This document shows positions 49,101-61,361 of a stretch of 64,000 nucleotides of DNA, piece by piece. Numbering within the stretch: the first letter of the stretch is position 1; each line of letters starts with the position of its first letter. Source of the stretch: Ananas comosus (lineage: Eukaryota > Streptophyta > Magnoliopsida > Poales > Bromeliaceae); assembly GCF_001540865.1 (NCBI RefSeq), contig NC_033628.1, positions 10,148,069-10,212,068 of the forward strand, given 5' to 3'. The notes under the pieces are model-generated. The model was not told the DNA's origin. It saw nothing but the letters and a program-made list of their open reading frames with translations, and ran no database searches. Made by a program: the position numbers and the translations under genes.

Positions 49101-52100
49101 TTTATTTATAAATATTATTATAAATGTATAGAAATTTTTTCTTTTATAGTATTAAATATATATACTATCATATATTATATTATATACTTATTTTATAATA
49201 TATTTTAATATATTTTATTTATAAATATAAACTATAACACTAATATATATAATATGATAATTATTACATATCAATAATATATAATATATAGAATAAAAGA
49301 AAATACATATAATAGTTTTCTATTTATAACTTTTCCTTTTTTTTCCTTTCAACCAAACGACCGTAACGGAAATTTTTTTTTCCTACAAACCAAACATTGA
49401 GCGTAAAATTATTTTTCTCTGAAAATTTTTTTTCCACCGAATTTTTTTTTCAAAGTTTTACGTGGAACCAAACACACCCTTAGCTTGGAGTGTATACTTA
49501 TCATTTCTATTGTTCTCCACAGGATTCGTTGGGCAAAAATGCTACTCAGCTCTTGCGCCATTGCGTCCGCTTGCTCATGCTTGTATCTACAGATTTGCTG
49601 GCTGTTCGTTTATCTGGTATCAAATCTTTGTACTGATTTTGGTTTAAAGTTACCTAGAGAGCACTATCTAACTGCATGCTCTCTACTACTAAAAAATGTG
49701 CTCTAAATTTTTAGTTTCGCAAATGCATTTTTGTAGAATTACTGTTTATGGTTTTATGTATTTCTTGCTTCTTTTCATGTTCATTTTTATTTGAATCTTT
49801 GGGTTTATCTAATATAGAAATAGAGCCATTGATTAATAAGGATGACTTAGCTAATATATCAGAAATACCATTCTCAGTTTTGAGTACTGGTTTTTGATAT
49901 CTTAGTTGCAGTTATTGCTATGATGAATGAGTGATCCCTACAAATACAGATTCTAAAATAAGCCAAATCAGTAGAAGAAAAGTGGTACATGATCATTGTA
50001 CACTGATTTTTCTGGTGAGGTTCAACAAAGTAATAAAGCTTTTCCCTTTTTTGACCAGAATCTTATGTCTCACGTGGTTACACTTATAGTATATACTGAA
50101 TTTATAGTATATACTGGATTTTGTTCTAATGCTCAAGTATTGATGTTATTTCTTTTAAGGCTGATAATTGTTGCTTCGCTGTGCTGATCTATTTTCCATC
50201 TTTTGTAGGCATTGGTAGGACAGTGAAAGAGAAAGTTTGTGTGCACACTAGCCGAGATATCCGTGCTATAGCGAGCCAACTTGTTAGCATGTGGATAGAA
50301 ATATTCCGCAAGGAAAAAGCTAATAACGGTGGACTAAAGTTGTTCAGAAATATATCAGCCTCGGAAACAACTAAGATCAAAACTAAGGATTTACAACAGG
50401 GAAAACTACCTCTGCGCCCGACTAATGAAGTTATGGATAACAAAGGATCTCTAAAGATTCCAAAATCAGCTGGAAGCTATTCTCCATCCAAACCGTACCA
50501 TAAGAAATCTGATAGTAAGACAACTAATTTGGAAACCCCTATGGATACAAAATCTGAAGCAAACTCACTACGCTTCCGAAAACCAGCTCAAGGTCTGGAA
50601 TCTGAGGTGGAGCATAATACCGTTATTTCAGAAGAAGAGGCTGCAGCCTACGCTGCTGCTGAAGCTGCGCGCGCTTCTGCCATAGCAGCAGCAAAGGTCT
50701 GTGTTGCAAAATATTTTTCCAGTTCTCTTAATTTCACTATAATTGCCGTGGGGTTTTTCTGTATAATCCCTATGAAATCTTTGGAGTATGTAGCCCTCGG
50801 AAATGCTGTTTCTTATGAAAATTGTGTCATCCAATGCAGCCTCTTTTGTGTGTGTGTGTGTGTGTGTGTTCGCAAAGACATGTTTGTGTGCACCTTTTTT
50901 TTCCTTCTTTTGCTGGTGGGTCTTTTTTTTTTTTTTAAGAAAGAGGGGGCTAGGGGGGAGTTGTTTGCAGACTTTGCATCAGATTATTTCTTTTTGTAAG
51001 AGTGATGTTTTTCTAAGTATAACAGTGTAAGTATATGTATAGGATATTTATGTAAATTCTCTCTTTTGTAATGTTTCGGCCAATGAACTGACATTAGATG
51101 TCTTGTTGTTGCGTGCAGGCATATGCCTCTTCAGAAGCAGAGGCAACTACTTCTCGAGAGCTTCCAAAAATACCATCGTTCCATAAATTTGCTAGGCGAG
51201 AACATAATCTGCAAATGGATGAAACTGATTTTAGAAAAAAATGGTCTGCAGGCAGTTTTGGAAGACAAGACTCGGTAACTGAAATTGATACAAGAAATTG
51301 CAAGGTTAGGAATTGGTCGGTTGATTTCACCGCGACCTATGCCAATCCAGAGGCTTCAAGAATGTCTGGTGATAACTATACACAGCGAAGCCTTTCGAAT
51401 GAGATGGCATGTCCTTTAAATCTTCGAGAACATTCTGGAGAAAGTGTTGTAGACAGTCGATTGACAAGGGCGTGGGTTGATACTGATAATGTTGGCACTG
51501 GAGGAGTCAAGGATTTTTCTGCCATTGAGAGGTGGCAGTCACAAGCAATGGATGCAGATGCTGATTTTTATAGAAATTTGCGAATTCCTGATGAAGAAGA
51601 TTCAAATAAAATTTTCAGATTACACACTGTAAACCACCAAAAGCGGACTGATGGAAGTTCTGCCTCCCAGGTTGCTGAAAGCAAACCTATATTAGATGGT
51701 CGATCGCGAGTAGAGCATATCAAACAGGGTGTTGTGGACTATGTTGCATCGTTACTGATGCCTCTTTATAAAACTAGGAAGCTAGATAGAGAGGGTTACA
51801 AGGCGATAATGAAGAAAGCTGTCACAAAGGTACTCTCTTTTCTACTTTTAGCTTGAAGAATTTATTTTATTTATTTTTTAAAAAAAAGGTAAAGAGAATT
51901 CATATTGATTAGCTGCATTTCACAGTTTCTGGCCTATGTGTGTTGGATGGAATATTGATGAATGTTAGTTTGTTTCCTGTCTACTCCAGAAGAGCCTGCA
52001 TTTCACGGTCTTCTTTTTTCAGCAATATTTAGATCTAATGATTTTTCTGTTCTTTTATTTGAATACTAAATGGTTTGACAATTTTTGTCTACTTTTATTT

Positions 52101-52554
52101 GCAACATTCTTTCTCTCGTCTTTGTTACCTAAACATGAACCGCATTGTGTATTACATGCACAGAAAATTGTCAACGGTTATTTTTACTGTGTAACTGGCA
52201 TTACTGAATTTACTGTGGCAGTGAAGCATTATTAACTCTTATCTTTGTAATGTTCTGTTCTCCCTGCTTTGATCTTGATAGGTTATGGAGCAATGCACAG
52301 AGGCAGAAAAGGCAATGGCTGTTTATGAGTTTCTTGATTTTAAGCGAAAGAATAAGGTTTGATCCTGGTTCATCATGAACAACCTATTTAATTATGCTTA
52401 GAGTGTTTTTCTTCCGGCATGTTAGTGATGTGGTTGTTCTTACTTTCTTTCGATTTATATTTTCTGACTGGTCAATGCTTTACTGCAGATTCGATCTTTT
52501 GTGGACAAGCTGATTGAGAAACACATGCAAGTAAATCAAACTCCAAATTCTTGA
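43157..52554 (+). CDS. LDL3: Lysine-specific histone demethylase 1 homolog 3 (LSD1-like 3)
   Basis: Eight exons: 43157-45072, 46044-46185, 46597-48687, 49523-49616, 50209-50696, 51119-51829, 52282-52356, 52489-52554. All have GT-AG borders and matching phases, giving 1,860 residues, about the size of other plant LDL3 proteins. It is a flavin amine oxidase that removes H3K4 mono/dimethyl marks. A disordered, charged N-terminal region precedes SWIRM at ~620-700 (FLKRKGGLQEYLDCR, LIREIYQFLDRN, GYINTG). The FAD site IIVVGAGPAGLTAARHL starts at ~789. The catalytic-site lysine is K1124 (LNKVV). The FAD C-terminal motif FFAGEATC is at ~1250, and no tower insertion is seen. An Ala-rich helix lies at ~1556-1577. 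The C-terminus (~1780-1855, VVDYVASLLMPLYK to KLIEKHM) resembles an SRI-type polymerase-binding fold. ATG 43157 (MGGGDGDEG) was chosen as the first in-frame Met. Confidence 0.93.
48743..49479. mobile_element. Tourist-like (PIF/Harbinger) MITE in LDL3 intron 3
   Basis: The termini GGGTGTGTTTGG and CCAAACACACCC are perfect inverted repeats flanked by TTA on both sides (48740-48742 and 49480-49482), the 3-bp duplication typical of PIF/Harbinger elements. It makes up 737 of the 835 bases of the intron 48688-49522. The middle is TA-rich and non-coding. Confidence 0.82.
50847..50872. repeat. (TG)n microsatellite in LDL3 intron 5
   Basis: About eleven TG units lie between exon 5 (ends 50696) and exon 6 (starts 51119). 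Confidence 0.85.
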
Positions 52555-53421
52555 CGTCTGAACGCTTGTTTTGTGAGTAATCATGTGCAAGGAAGCCATT
52601 ACCTACAAAAGGGCCTTGTGCTCATGACCTAAAGCAGGTCATGACTTTTGTCTCATAGATTGATGAAATCAGGAGGATGGCGATAATTTATGCAGCAGGA
52701 ACAACAATTAGGATGCTAATAATCAAGGATTCCGGAAATGGACATGGGTTTTCCGAAAGTGCTTCAGCTTTTGAGGAGCGGCCATGGATGACCTATGTCT
52801 GTTAAAGTTCTAAAAATTTCAGCATTTTGCTCCTGCAATGACCCTTATGTTTGGAGATGGCTCTTTCTTGAAGTTTTATGTCATTCAAGGTGAATGAAAG
52901 AGAGAGAATGGCGATCAAATTCTATCTGGACTTGGATGGCCAACTGGTCTGGAACAGGATTCAAAGTGGCACTTTGACTTGGATTGAGAAAAGAAAGCCT
53001 CACATCCATTTGAGTATAAATTGTCATGAAGTATGTTCATGCAAATTAACAGAACCTGTACTTTCTAAGCTTTTGGAGATTAACCATATTCTTTCTTTAG
53101 GGAGTTCCATAGAAGAGACTAGATTATTTTCTTTTTTTTTCTTCCTGTACAGTTGTTCATTCTAACAACAGTAAAACTTCAGAATGTTCATCCCTCCCTA
53201 GAGAAGAGGCTTGTGATGCTTTAGTTTGGAAAAGCGAAGTTAAGATTTATGACCATTTAATGTTCTTACAGAAATTTCATGTTTATATGATGTCTTATTT
53301 TCATGCCACATGCTACCATACTGGTGTCACAATGTATGGTTAGATAGAAAAGGGTAAATTTAAAGAATTCTTGGAAACAGGAAGTAAAATTTACTCTCTC
53401 TCAGCTGTAGCAAAACGAGAA

Positions 53422-53657
53422 AGGACTTGTAAACTAAGAACAGAGAATTCCTTAGCAGTTTACATATGAAGAACTGAATTTCCTATCTTATTGGGTCATA
53501 TTTCAATACCAGTGTATCGTCTTTCTCTTTTCTTCAGTTAGGACTTGTAAACTAAGAACAGAGAAATCCTTAGCAGTTTACATGTGAAGAACTGAATTTC
53601 CTATCTTATTAGGTCATATTTCAATACCAGTGTATTGTCTTTCTCTTTTCTTCAGTT
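53422..53657. repeat. 118-bp tandem duplication
   Basis: 53422-53539 and 53540-53657 are near-identical direct copies (unit begins aggacttgtaaactaag), differing at a few bases. It lies about 0.9 kb after the LDL3 stop codon, probably within or just past its 3' untranslated region. Confidence 0.88.
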
Positions 53658-56600
53658 AGTTGCCAGTGGAGAATTAAACTTCAGGGTGCATTATAGTGGA
53701 GTTTTGTTCTCCTAAAAGTTTTCTAGACATCCTATAGTAACTTTCCCTTTAATGATCATAGGAGTGAAAAAATAAACCTCAAGAAGCCGTTTCCCTTAGG
53801 GTCAAGCTGTCAATATTTTGATGTTGTTAAGGGAGTATTTTTCTCATATTTACTTCGGCTATGTCATTACTGTTGGATTGCCTGAGTTTGCTTTGTTGTT
53901 TGTCTTTGTCTCTTGTGGCTATACCCCTTTGTTTGGTTAAAGTTTGCACTGCTTGACAGCTTCTCGCCTTCAAATATTTTCAGGTTCCATGATTTTCCAT
54001 GTCCTTAATCTTTTATGGATTTCAAATAGTTACTTTTAATATCTTTTTTTCATTTTTTAGCAATCGACTAGGGTTCCTTTATTCACAGAAGTGGCTTAAA
54101 TTCTGTTGCTACAATTATTTGCGAGTTCAGGTGCCCTTCACAATTTATGCTACAATTGTTTACAGCATGTTGCCGACTTTCTTCACCACTTAAATTGGAT
54201 GTCTTCCCATCATGTGATTAATAAATATAGTAGGAAGAGTTATAGTATATGTAAGTATATCATTTCTGTGTAATTATTTATACATCCTCTTATTTGTATG
54301 TCCTTTTTGTCACTTTATATATACATATTTACTTTGGTGCAGGAGTCAAATTTAACAACAAAAAACAGGGGTTAATCTGGCTTACTGTATTTTGTCTCTC
54401 CTAATTATGTCCTAAATGTTCTTTCCTTTCTTTTTCACTTACAATGGAGTAGTGTTACTTGATCTTACATAATGCTGAAAATAAGTTTGTGTTGACTAAT
54501 TTCTGGTGTTAATTTTATTCAGATGATTGTTGAAATGCCTGCAGAAATTGACCGTCCTTATATGCTATAGAACCATAATTTATGATGCAGTGCAGTTTAC
54601 TCACCAGTTCCTGTAAGGTTAATGTTTTTCAGGTATTGGTATTGTAGCCTTAAGATATTAGTAGCTCATGTCATTTGTAGCTCAATTGAGTTAATGGCCA
54701 CTTTCATTTACCTTTCTTTTCAGCAATTTTTTGTAAGACAATTTTACCTTCAGCTTAGCCTGCTGCATTTAGATGTTAACCTTATTTGCAGACTTTATTC
54801 TTTGTTTCTTTTGCTTTTTATTTGTTCATTCTCGAGGTATCCTGAAAATTATTTCTTTGATTTTTAATTTAGATCAATTTGCAGGTCCATTTGTGGCACT
54901 GTTGGGGTGAATTGGCTGGAGTTCTTCGGTTTTGTTCAATTCTTTACGCTTCAGATATGTGTCATGTAAGATTAAGCATACTGTATCTAAGGGCATTTTT
55001 ATACTATGGAACCTGTTAAATGTGTGCTTCAAATTTGAAGTCTTCTGTTTCTTTTCCTTTTTTCCCGAAGAGGGTTTCAACCAATTTAGTCCAAAATAGT
55101 TCTTGCTACCTTGATGTTAATATACAGTGAAGAGCTCAGATTTGCAATTTGGTGTTGTTTGATCTAAAGAACTCGTTTCTCTCTCCATTCTTGAGTAAGG
55201 TGTTTGTGAGATCAGACAGATATGGCAGTTCCTCTCCTCCCTTTATGTAGGTAGCCATTAATTATTTATCTCCTATATTTCTGGGTTATCCAGTAAGCTT
55301 TGTAATGATTCTGATCAGTTTTCCATCTTAGTTTTACAAATATACATAACGAGATTATTTATGCTCATTGTGAGTGATATTCTTGTGCCTTTGGGACTGC
55401 TTGAGAACTTACGGTATTCCCTTTCCCCCACCCAACCCACCCCACCTCCTGCTTCAGAAAGGCGAGTCATGTTTCAGTGAAGCTATGCTTACAGTCTACT
55501 TTGGATAGGCTTAATGCTCTTTCGGTTTAAATTTCTTTTCTTTTTTAATTATGTTTTGTGCTTTGATATGTGATTAATTGTTACACCTTTGAATTTCTTG
55601 GATTCTCTAGTAAGTTGCTGCGTTTTCTTGATTTAACACTAGAGCTATTTCAATGGTTATTAGGTGTATGAGATGGAATGGGTTGTTTGAAAGAGGCGGC
55701 GCACGCCGCACAGAATGCGGTGATGCAGTGGGTGCAGGCAATAATTTCTTCTATGTTGGTGCCGCGAGAAGAAAGCATTCAGTACTCGACAGGTTTGGTT
55801 TGGTCTACGAAAGTGAAAAATCGCTCGTTGTCTTTGATATTAAATTTGCAGGTTTTGGTATTGACTGGGTAAGAATCTTTATTCCCTATTTTACTAAAAT
55901 GCTTTGTGATTGAAAGCACTAGAAGATGGTAGGATCGCAACTTATTCATCGACAGGGTTTGTATGGCAACAAATTAGCAGGTTTTTGTAGTCTATTTGCG
56001 CCCTAAGAATATTGAAAGCTGCTTCGGACACATCACTGAATCCAAGGAAGTGGAGGCCAAACTTTATCCAGGTTATGTATACACTGATTGATTTATTGGC
56101 TGTCTGCTCTTTTTCCATTTTCTATTTGAGGAATTATAGCTGTCGACACTGTTGCATTCTTTGATTTTTCTCGATTAGATTTTTGGTACAATTTTACGAG
56201 ATACAAATTTGTTTGTAGGATGTGCCATTTCACACCTAACATGGTGGAAATAAGAAAATGCAAAATGTGATATGGCATATCTAACCCAAAGTCATGAACT
56301 TTATAGACTTTTCCTTGGAGCATATATTCTCATTCTTAAAGTTGGTACTTTGCGATAGGATATTCATAAAGAGATTTAGCAAACTTTATTTAGGTTCATA
56401 GTTTTCTCGTAACTTTACGCCGATCCAATGACACTAGACATGTCAAAGCATATACATTTATGGATCTATCTCCTTATTAATTTCACATGGGGTCTAAATT
56501 GGCCTACTTGGAGCTTCTACATTGTTTATGAAGTGCTGTTTGAAATACTGCTGCTTTTAGAAGCTATAACAGCATATGTTCTTATAGTACTTTAAACTTG

Positions 56601-56683
56601 CTTTCGAGTAAAGATCTCTAGATTTTCGGCTCGCCAAATTCCTTTTTCTCTTACAAAGTTAGGTAGCATTCTGCTTGCTTCAT

Positions 56684-56795
56684 TTTTTTTTTTAATAAAC
56701 TTAGCTGAAAATTTGAAACAACTAAATTTCAAATTTGGGACCTCAGATACTAATCATCAAGCTCGTTATTGCCTGCGCTAGGATGGTTGGTGCTT
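56684..56795 (-). mobile_element. Decayed tRNA-derived SINE
   Basis: A T run (56684-56696) is followed by sequence aligning with the SINE at 8620-8770 ('gatactaatcatcaagctc' against 'ggtaccaatcatcaagccc'). The B box is degraded. Target duplications are short or lost (possibly gcttgc). Confidence 0.6.
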
Positions 56796-57284
56796 GCCAA
56801 ATTCTTGTTTGCTACTTTTGAATTAGAGAAGTTGGCTGAGAGTCAAAAAAATGCTCTGAACTAACTGCTTAAATTGGAGCTGTTGAGCTGTAAACTCCAT
56901 CTGCAGATTACCAAGAATTCCTGCACTTGCTTTCATGTTGAACAGATTCAAGTAAGGCTTTCAGAGCTGCTTAAAAGGTGAGTAAATTGCATCATTAGTC
57001 TCCAAATTTTTGGCCAAAGTTTTATCTTGGTTCTGGAATTTTTTAGTTTGATGTTGGTACTCACTATTGCCTACAGGTAGTGCATCTATGCATCTTTGTG
57101 TCACACCTTACAAAATCCTTTTTTTTCAATCTCATATTTCATTCATACTATTTAATGGATCACAATTTTGAATAGAAAAATGAGATGGATAGAGAACCTA
57201 TGTATATTCATGGTGCATAGACATATGCAAATAAATTAGATGTAAGCAACGATTAAAGACCAAAATAAAATACATTTAAGCCTT

Positions 57285-57631
57285 CGTTTGGTTCGGGGTT
57301 AAGGGAAAAGTAGCTATACCAGGGATAGGGTTAAGTTCAGGGTTAAAGTGGTGTTAAAATTTTTTTGTGTTTGGTTGGAGTAGGTGGGATAAGAAGATAA
57401 TGATTGATAAATAAGAAAAAAGGTGAGGGCTCGGGATGCGTGCGGGGTTAAAGTTGGGAAGGGGAGTGGGGTTAATGATTGGTAAAGAAGAAAAAGGTGA
57501 GGACTCGGAATGCGTGCGGGGTTAAAGTTGGGAGGGGGAGTGGGGTTAGTAAACCCCACCCTTTTTTCATGGTGTTTGGGTATAAATTGGGGGTTAAGGG
57601 GTTATTCCACCCCTTAACCCCCAACCAAACG
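57285..57631. mobile_element. 347-bp inverted-repeat element with an internal 74-bp duplication
   Basis: The ends CGTTTGGTTCGGGGTTAAGG and CCTTAACCCCCAACCAAACG are imperfect inverse complements. Inside, a unit beginning ggtgagggctcgggatgcg at 57422 repeats at 57496. No clear target duplication is visible. CGTTTGG-type ends suggest an hAT- or Harbinger-like MITE, but the class is not fixed. Confidence 0.6.
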
Positions 57632-57639
57632 GTAGCTAA

Positions 57640-58278
57640 AAGTTTATTGAATGCATATAATTTTGAATGTTAAATTTAAAAGTTTGAGAACTAAAAGAGG
57701 ACCTTCCTTTTGAATGTCCCTTTCTAACTTAATTATTTGATTAATGATAAAATAAGGTGCTTAATGGGTAATCATTATAATTGTCGGCATTCGCGATTAT
57801 TTAATAAATTAGAAACTTCATAATTGGACTATATAACTATTATTCTTTTTTTACGACTAAACCATCGAACAGTTGCTAAATTGTGGTTAGGCCATAATTT
57901 GTATGGTTTAGGCCATTTGTCGTGATAATAAAAGTGTTAGGCATCAAGAAAAAGAGCAAATTAAATAAGAGCTCGAGTTGCTTTAGCTAGTGCTTCTTCT
58001 TGAGGGCTTATGATACCACCAACATGTTGGAATCCTTGCTACTAAAGTAAGGAGGTGAACTCTTGAGTTCGAGTACAGAGGTTTTCGTGCTTTTAGTTTT
58101 TAATTTTTTATGATAAGACACTCGAATTGACATCAATCTCATTAGACATAATTCACGCCATTTGAAGTAATTAGAAGTTAAATTTTATAATTTTTCGGCA
58201 TCAAATCTATTGATCAGGAGATCTGAAAAATGATGGTTTTAAGGGCGGAAGGGAGGCTTTTATATATTTAATGGTATC
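57640..58278. other. AT-rich intergenic DNA
   Basis: Nothing coding is evident. 57955-58090 ('ctactaaagtaaggaggtg' to 'ttgagttcgagtacagagg') loosely resembles a tRNA-derived SINE with a B-box-like core, but it is too diverged to call. Confidence 0.45.
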
Positions 58279-59814
58279 AAACAATTTAAATTAGTTGATT
58301 CGGAAATTCTTTTAATTAATTAGGATTAGATTAGTGTCTCTAATTTGAAATTTAAGTATTGCATTGTTATTTTTATAAGAATTTGTCGGCATTTCATTGC
58401 ATTGTACTTCTTAAAATATAATGTTTTCGGAGTTGAGCTATGATACTTTTACAAGTATCACTATTATGGTGCTATTAGGTTTTAAGCCATTGGATTTATT
58501 TTTTGATTATTAATAGCCCTTGGATTAAACACTATTCCACCTACCACCACCCACCACCATCATCTCAATCTCACATCTCTCCATCCAAGAGCTAAAAATA
58601 CACAAGTATCACCCCCATGATACTTTTACAAGTATTCTAGCCCTACTCATGTTTTCGCCCATTAGCAATAATTAGTCATTCGGTCCAAACCACAGATCCA
58701 TAATGCTGAAGTCCAGTTTCTATTATTATTTTTTTGGGAGAATAGTAGCACACTGTTTCCTTCATTCATTTTTTTTCAAAGAAATAAATGTTGCTAAGAA
58801 TGTTTTTATTCAACGCGGGTCTATTGAGACAACACAAATTTTATCTATTTAGAACCTGCCGCCATCGTTAGATTCCATTCCATAACTCAAGATTATCAAG
58901 CGATGTAAGATTTGTCTCACATTTTCGACTGACAAATCGATTCTGATACCAAAATGTGCATGTAGTGGTTTAACTCACTTGGACTAATAACTCATTAGGT
59001 GTTCAAATCATCGACCTAAAATACTTAAGTTCAGATATATTATTATTAAAGATTGTGGCCTTATTTCTTTTCTTCTTTTTTTTTTTTGTCGTCATTTTAA
59101 TATAGGACTATTGACGCGCCACGCAAAAATATTTTCCGGCTCAACTGATAAAATANAAACAATTTAAATTAGTTGATTCGGAAATTCTTTTAATTAATTA
59201 GGATTAGATTAGTGTCTCTAATTTGAAATTTAAGTATTGCATTGTTATTTTTATAAGAATTTGTCGGCATTTCATTGCATTGTACTTCTTAAAATATAAT
59301 GTTTTCGCCCACTAGCAATAATTAGTCGTTCGGTCCAAACCACAGACCCATAATACTGAAGTCTAGTTACTGTTATTATTTTTTTGGGAGAATAGTAGCG
59401 CACTATCTCCTTCATTCTTTTTTTTTTTGAAAGAAATAGATGTTGCTAAGAATGTTTTTATTCAACGCGGGACTATTGAGACAATACAAATTTTATCTAT
59501 TTAGAACCTGCCGCCATCGTTAGATTCCATTCCATAACTCAAGATTATCAAGCGATGTAAGATTCGTCTCATATTTTCGATTGACAAATCGATTCTGATA
59601 CCCAATGTGCATGTAGTGGTTTAACTCATTTGGACTAACAACTCATTAGGTGTTCAAACCATCTGCCTAAAATATTTAAGTTCAGATATATTATTATTAA
59701 AGATTGTGGCCTTATTTCTTTTTTCTTTTTCTTTTTTTTTTGTCGTCATTTTAATATAGGACTATTGACGCGCCACACAAAAATATTTTCCGGCTCAACT
59801 GATAAAATATGTTC
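58279..59814. repeat. Direct duplication around one N, differing by a MITE insertion
   Basis: 58279-59155 and 59157-59814 are near-copies with N 59156 between them. The left copy has 219 extra bases (58430-58648) that the right copy lacks. This pattern fits two haplotypes placed end to end in the scaffold. Confidence 0.85.
58430..58648. mobile_element. Short foldback MITE with a 9-bp target duplication
   Basis: The ends gagttgagctatgatac and gtattctagccctactc pair as inverted repeats, and the arms extend to 'cttttacaagtatca'. ATGTTTTCG stands at 58421-58429 and again at 58649-58657. The other copy of the locus has a single ATGTTTTCG at 59299-59307, the uninterrupted site. A 9-bp duplication points to the Mutator-like superfamily. 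Confidence 0.85.
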
Positions 59815-61361
59815 TATGATTTAAGTACTCTTCCTATTCAAGAAAACAATTTCCATGGCTTTACGCATAAGAGGACACGCTCCTTGTCTTCGTCCCTATA
59901 ATGCGTCTTCAAGGCCCCACTGTATCGGTATCTTCTTAGAAGTTTAGTCATAATTTATATGAAAAAAATTATTATTATTGGAATCTAGCTTATAATTGTC
60001 TATGTAACATGCTAGTTACTAGATATATATATATAGGAGCTTGTTTAATAAACTGGGCTAAAAGGCATAGGCATGTAAAAGAAAGAAGAAGATAAAGCTT
60101 GTTTATTTCTTGTGCTTAAAAGATAATTTGCGCGGCGTGCCTCTCGGACTTTGAAAAAGCGATAGTGTAGTTAGGCGTTTGGCAAGTAAAATTTTAGAAT
60201 GAATGAATTTTTAAATCTTTTAAAAAAATGTTAGTTTCATTCGGAAACTTTCGTATTTACAGCAACAAAGAGAAAGTTGAAAGATCTCGAACGAAAAAGT
60301 TTTAGTTCTTTTTAGACAATTACACTCATATAGCACTTCTGTTTTAACAACTAAGTGTAAGAAGTTAGAAAAATATTATGATGGATATATAGAACAGGAT
60401 CAAATATATCATTTTTAAAGTTGTACCGATACTATGACGAATTGAATTCCATTAGACATACCAATTACTAATTATCTTAAAACTTCTTTTAACATTTTTG
60501 TGTGTAATATAAAATGCTCCACTTTACCTAGAACTCCACATTATTTCATTTAACACTTTCCTAATCATCCTAAAACTTTTTTTTTTTATTTAAGAATGCT
60601 CGAAGTAAACTCCACTTTATCTAGAATTCCACATTATTTCATTTAACACTAAATTGGATATACTTAGGCTTAGTTCTCATATGCACTTGTTTTTATACTT
60701 TGGAAGGTTTAAACAAAAAAAAAGACGCACTTTCATACTTTCCCCCTTTAATGCTATAAAATTATTATAAAATTACGATAAATTAATCATACTCCATAAT
60801 TGGATATAATAATTGTTATTATCTTAAATTAATGATATTCAACTTAAAATTAATTATGATTACGATACCTTATTTTCAGTAGTTTTTTAAAAAATTAACT
60901 AAGTAGAAATATATCAATAAAATTAAATAAATCAAACCGAATCAATCCAATTATTTTTGTTCGATTCAGTTTGTTTCGTGCCTCTAATTCGGTTCGTTTT
61001 GAATTTTTGAAAACTTTTTTTATACAAAACCATAACCCTAAATAGAAACAGGAGCTAGGGAGCCTCTCCCTCCTTCACTCGTTGGTTGTAGACGCCTCGC
61101 GTGTGTGTAGAAGGATAACTTTGTGCGCACGTGGTTGGATAGGCTTTCGCTGGGACCCGAAGCGCGACAATATCTTTCTCCTAATTTCCTAATTTCAATA
61201 TCTCATTCATTTGTTTCAATACCGTGCTTTCAATTTTTAGATATGTAATAAAAAAAATTCCGATTGTTCCATAGCTAACACGTGTGTGGAGATAAAGAGG
61301 GTTTTTTTAGTATATTTTGGAATTTTTTTGGTTTCGATCGGTTCGCTTTGAATTTTTAAAA
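59815..61361. other. AT-rich intergenic DNA before the gap
   Basis: No gene is evident. The words 'attcggttcgttttgaattt' (about 60988) and 'atcggttcgctttgaattt' (about 61337) form a diverged direct repeat of unknown origin. Confidence 0.5.

Larger units (their letters stand above)
52555..57280. other. LDL3 3' region and sequence of uncertain status
   Basis: The sequence keeps a transcript-like, T-rich intron style for over 4 kb. Exon-like islands with acceptors and donors are visible at about 54886-54968, 55665-55800, 55990-56071 (TTTTGTAG before, CCAG|GTTATG after) and 56909-56978 (CTGCAG before, AAAAG|GTGAGT after). None encodes a protein I recognise, and they do not join in one frame. They could be alternative 3' untranslated exons of LDL3 or a non-coding transcript. 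Confidence 0.35.
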
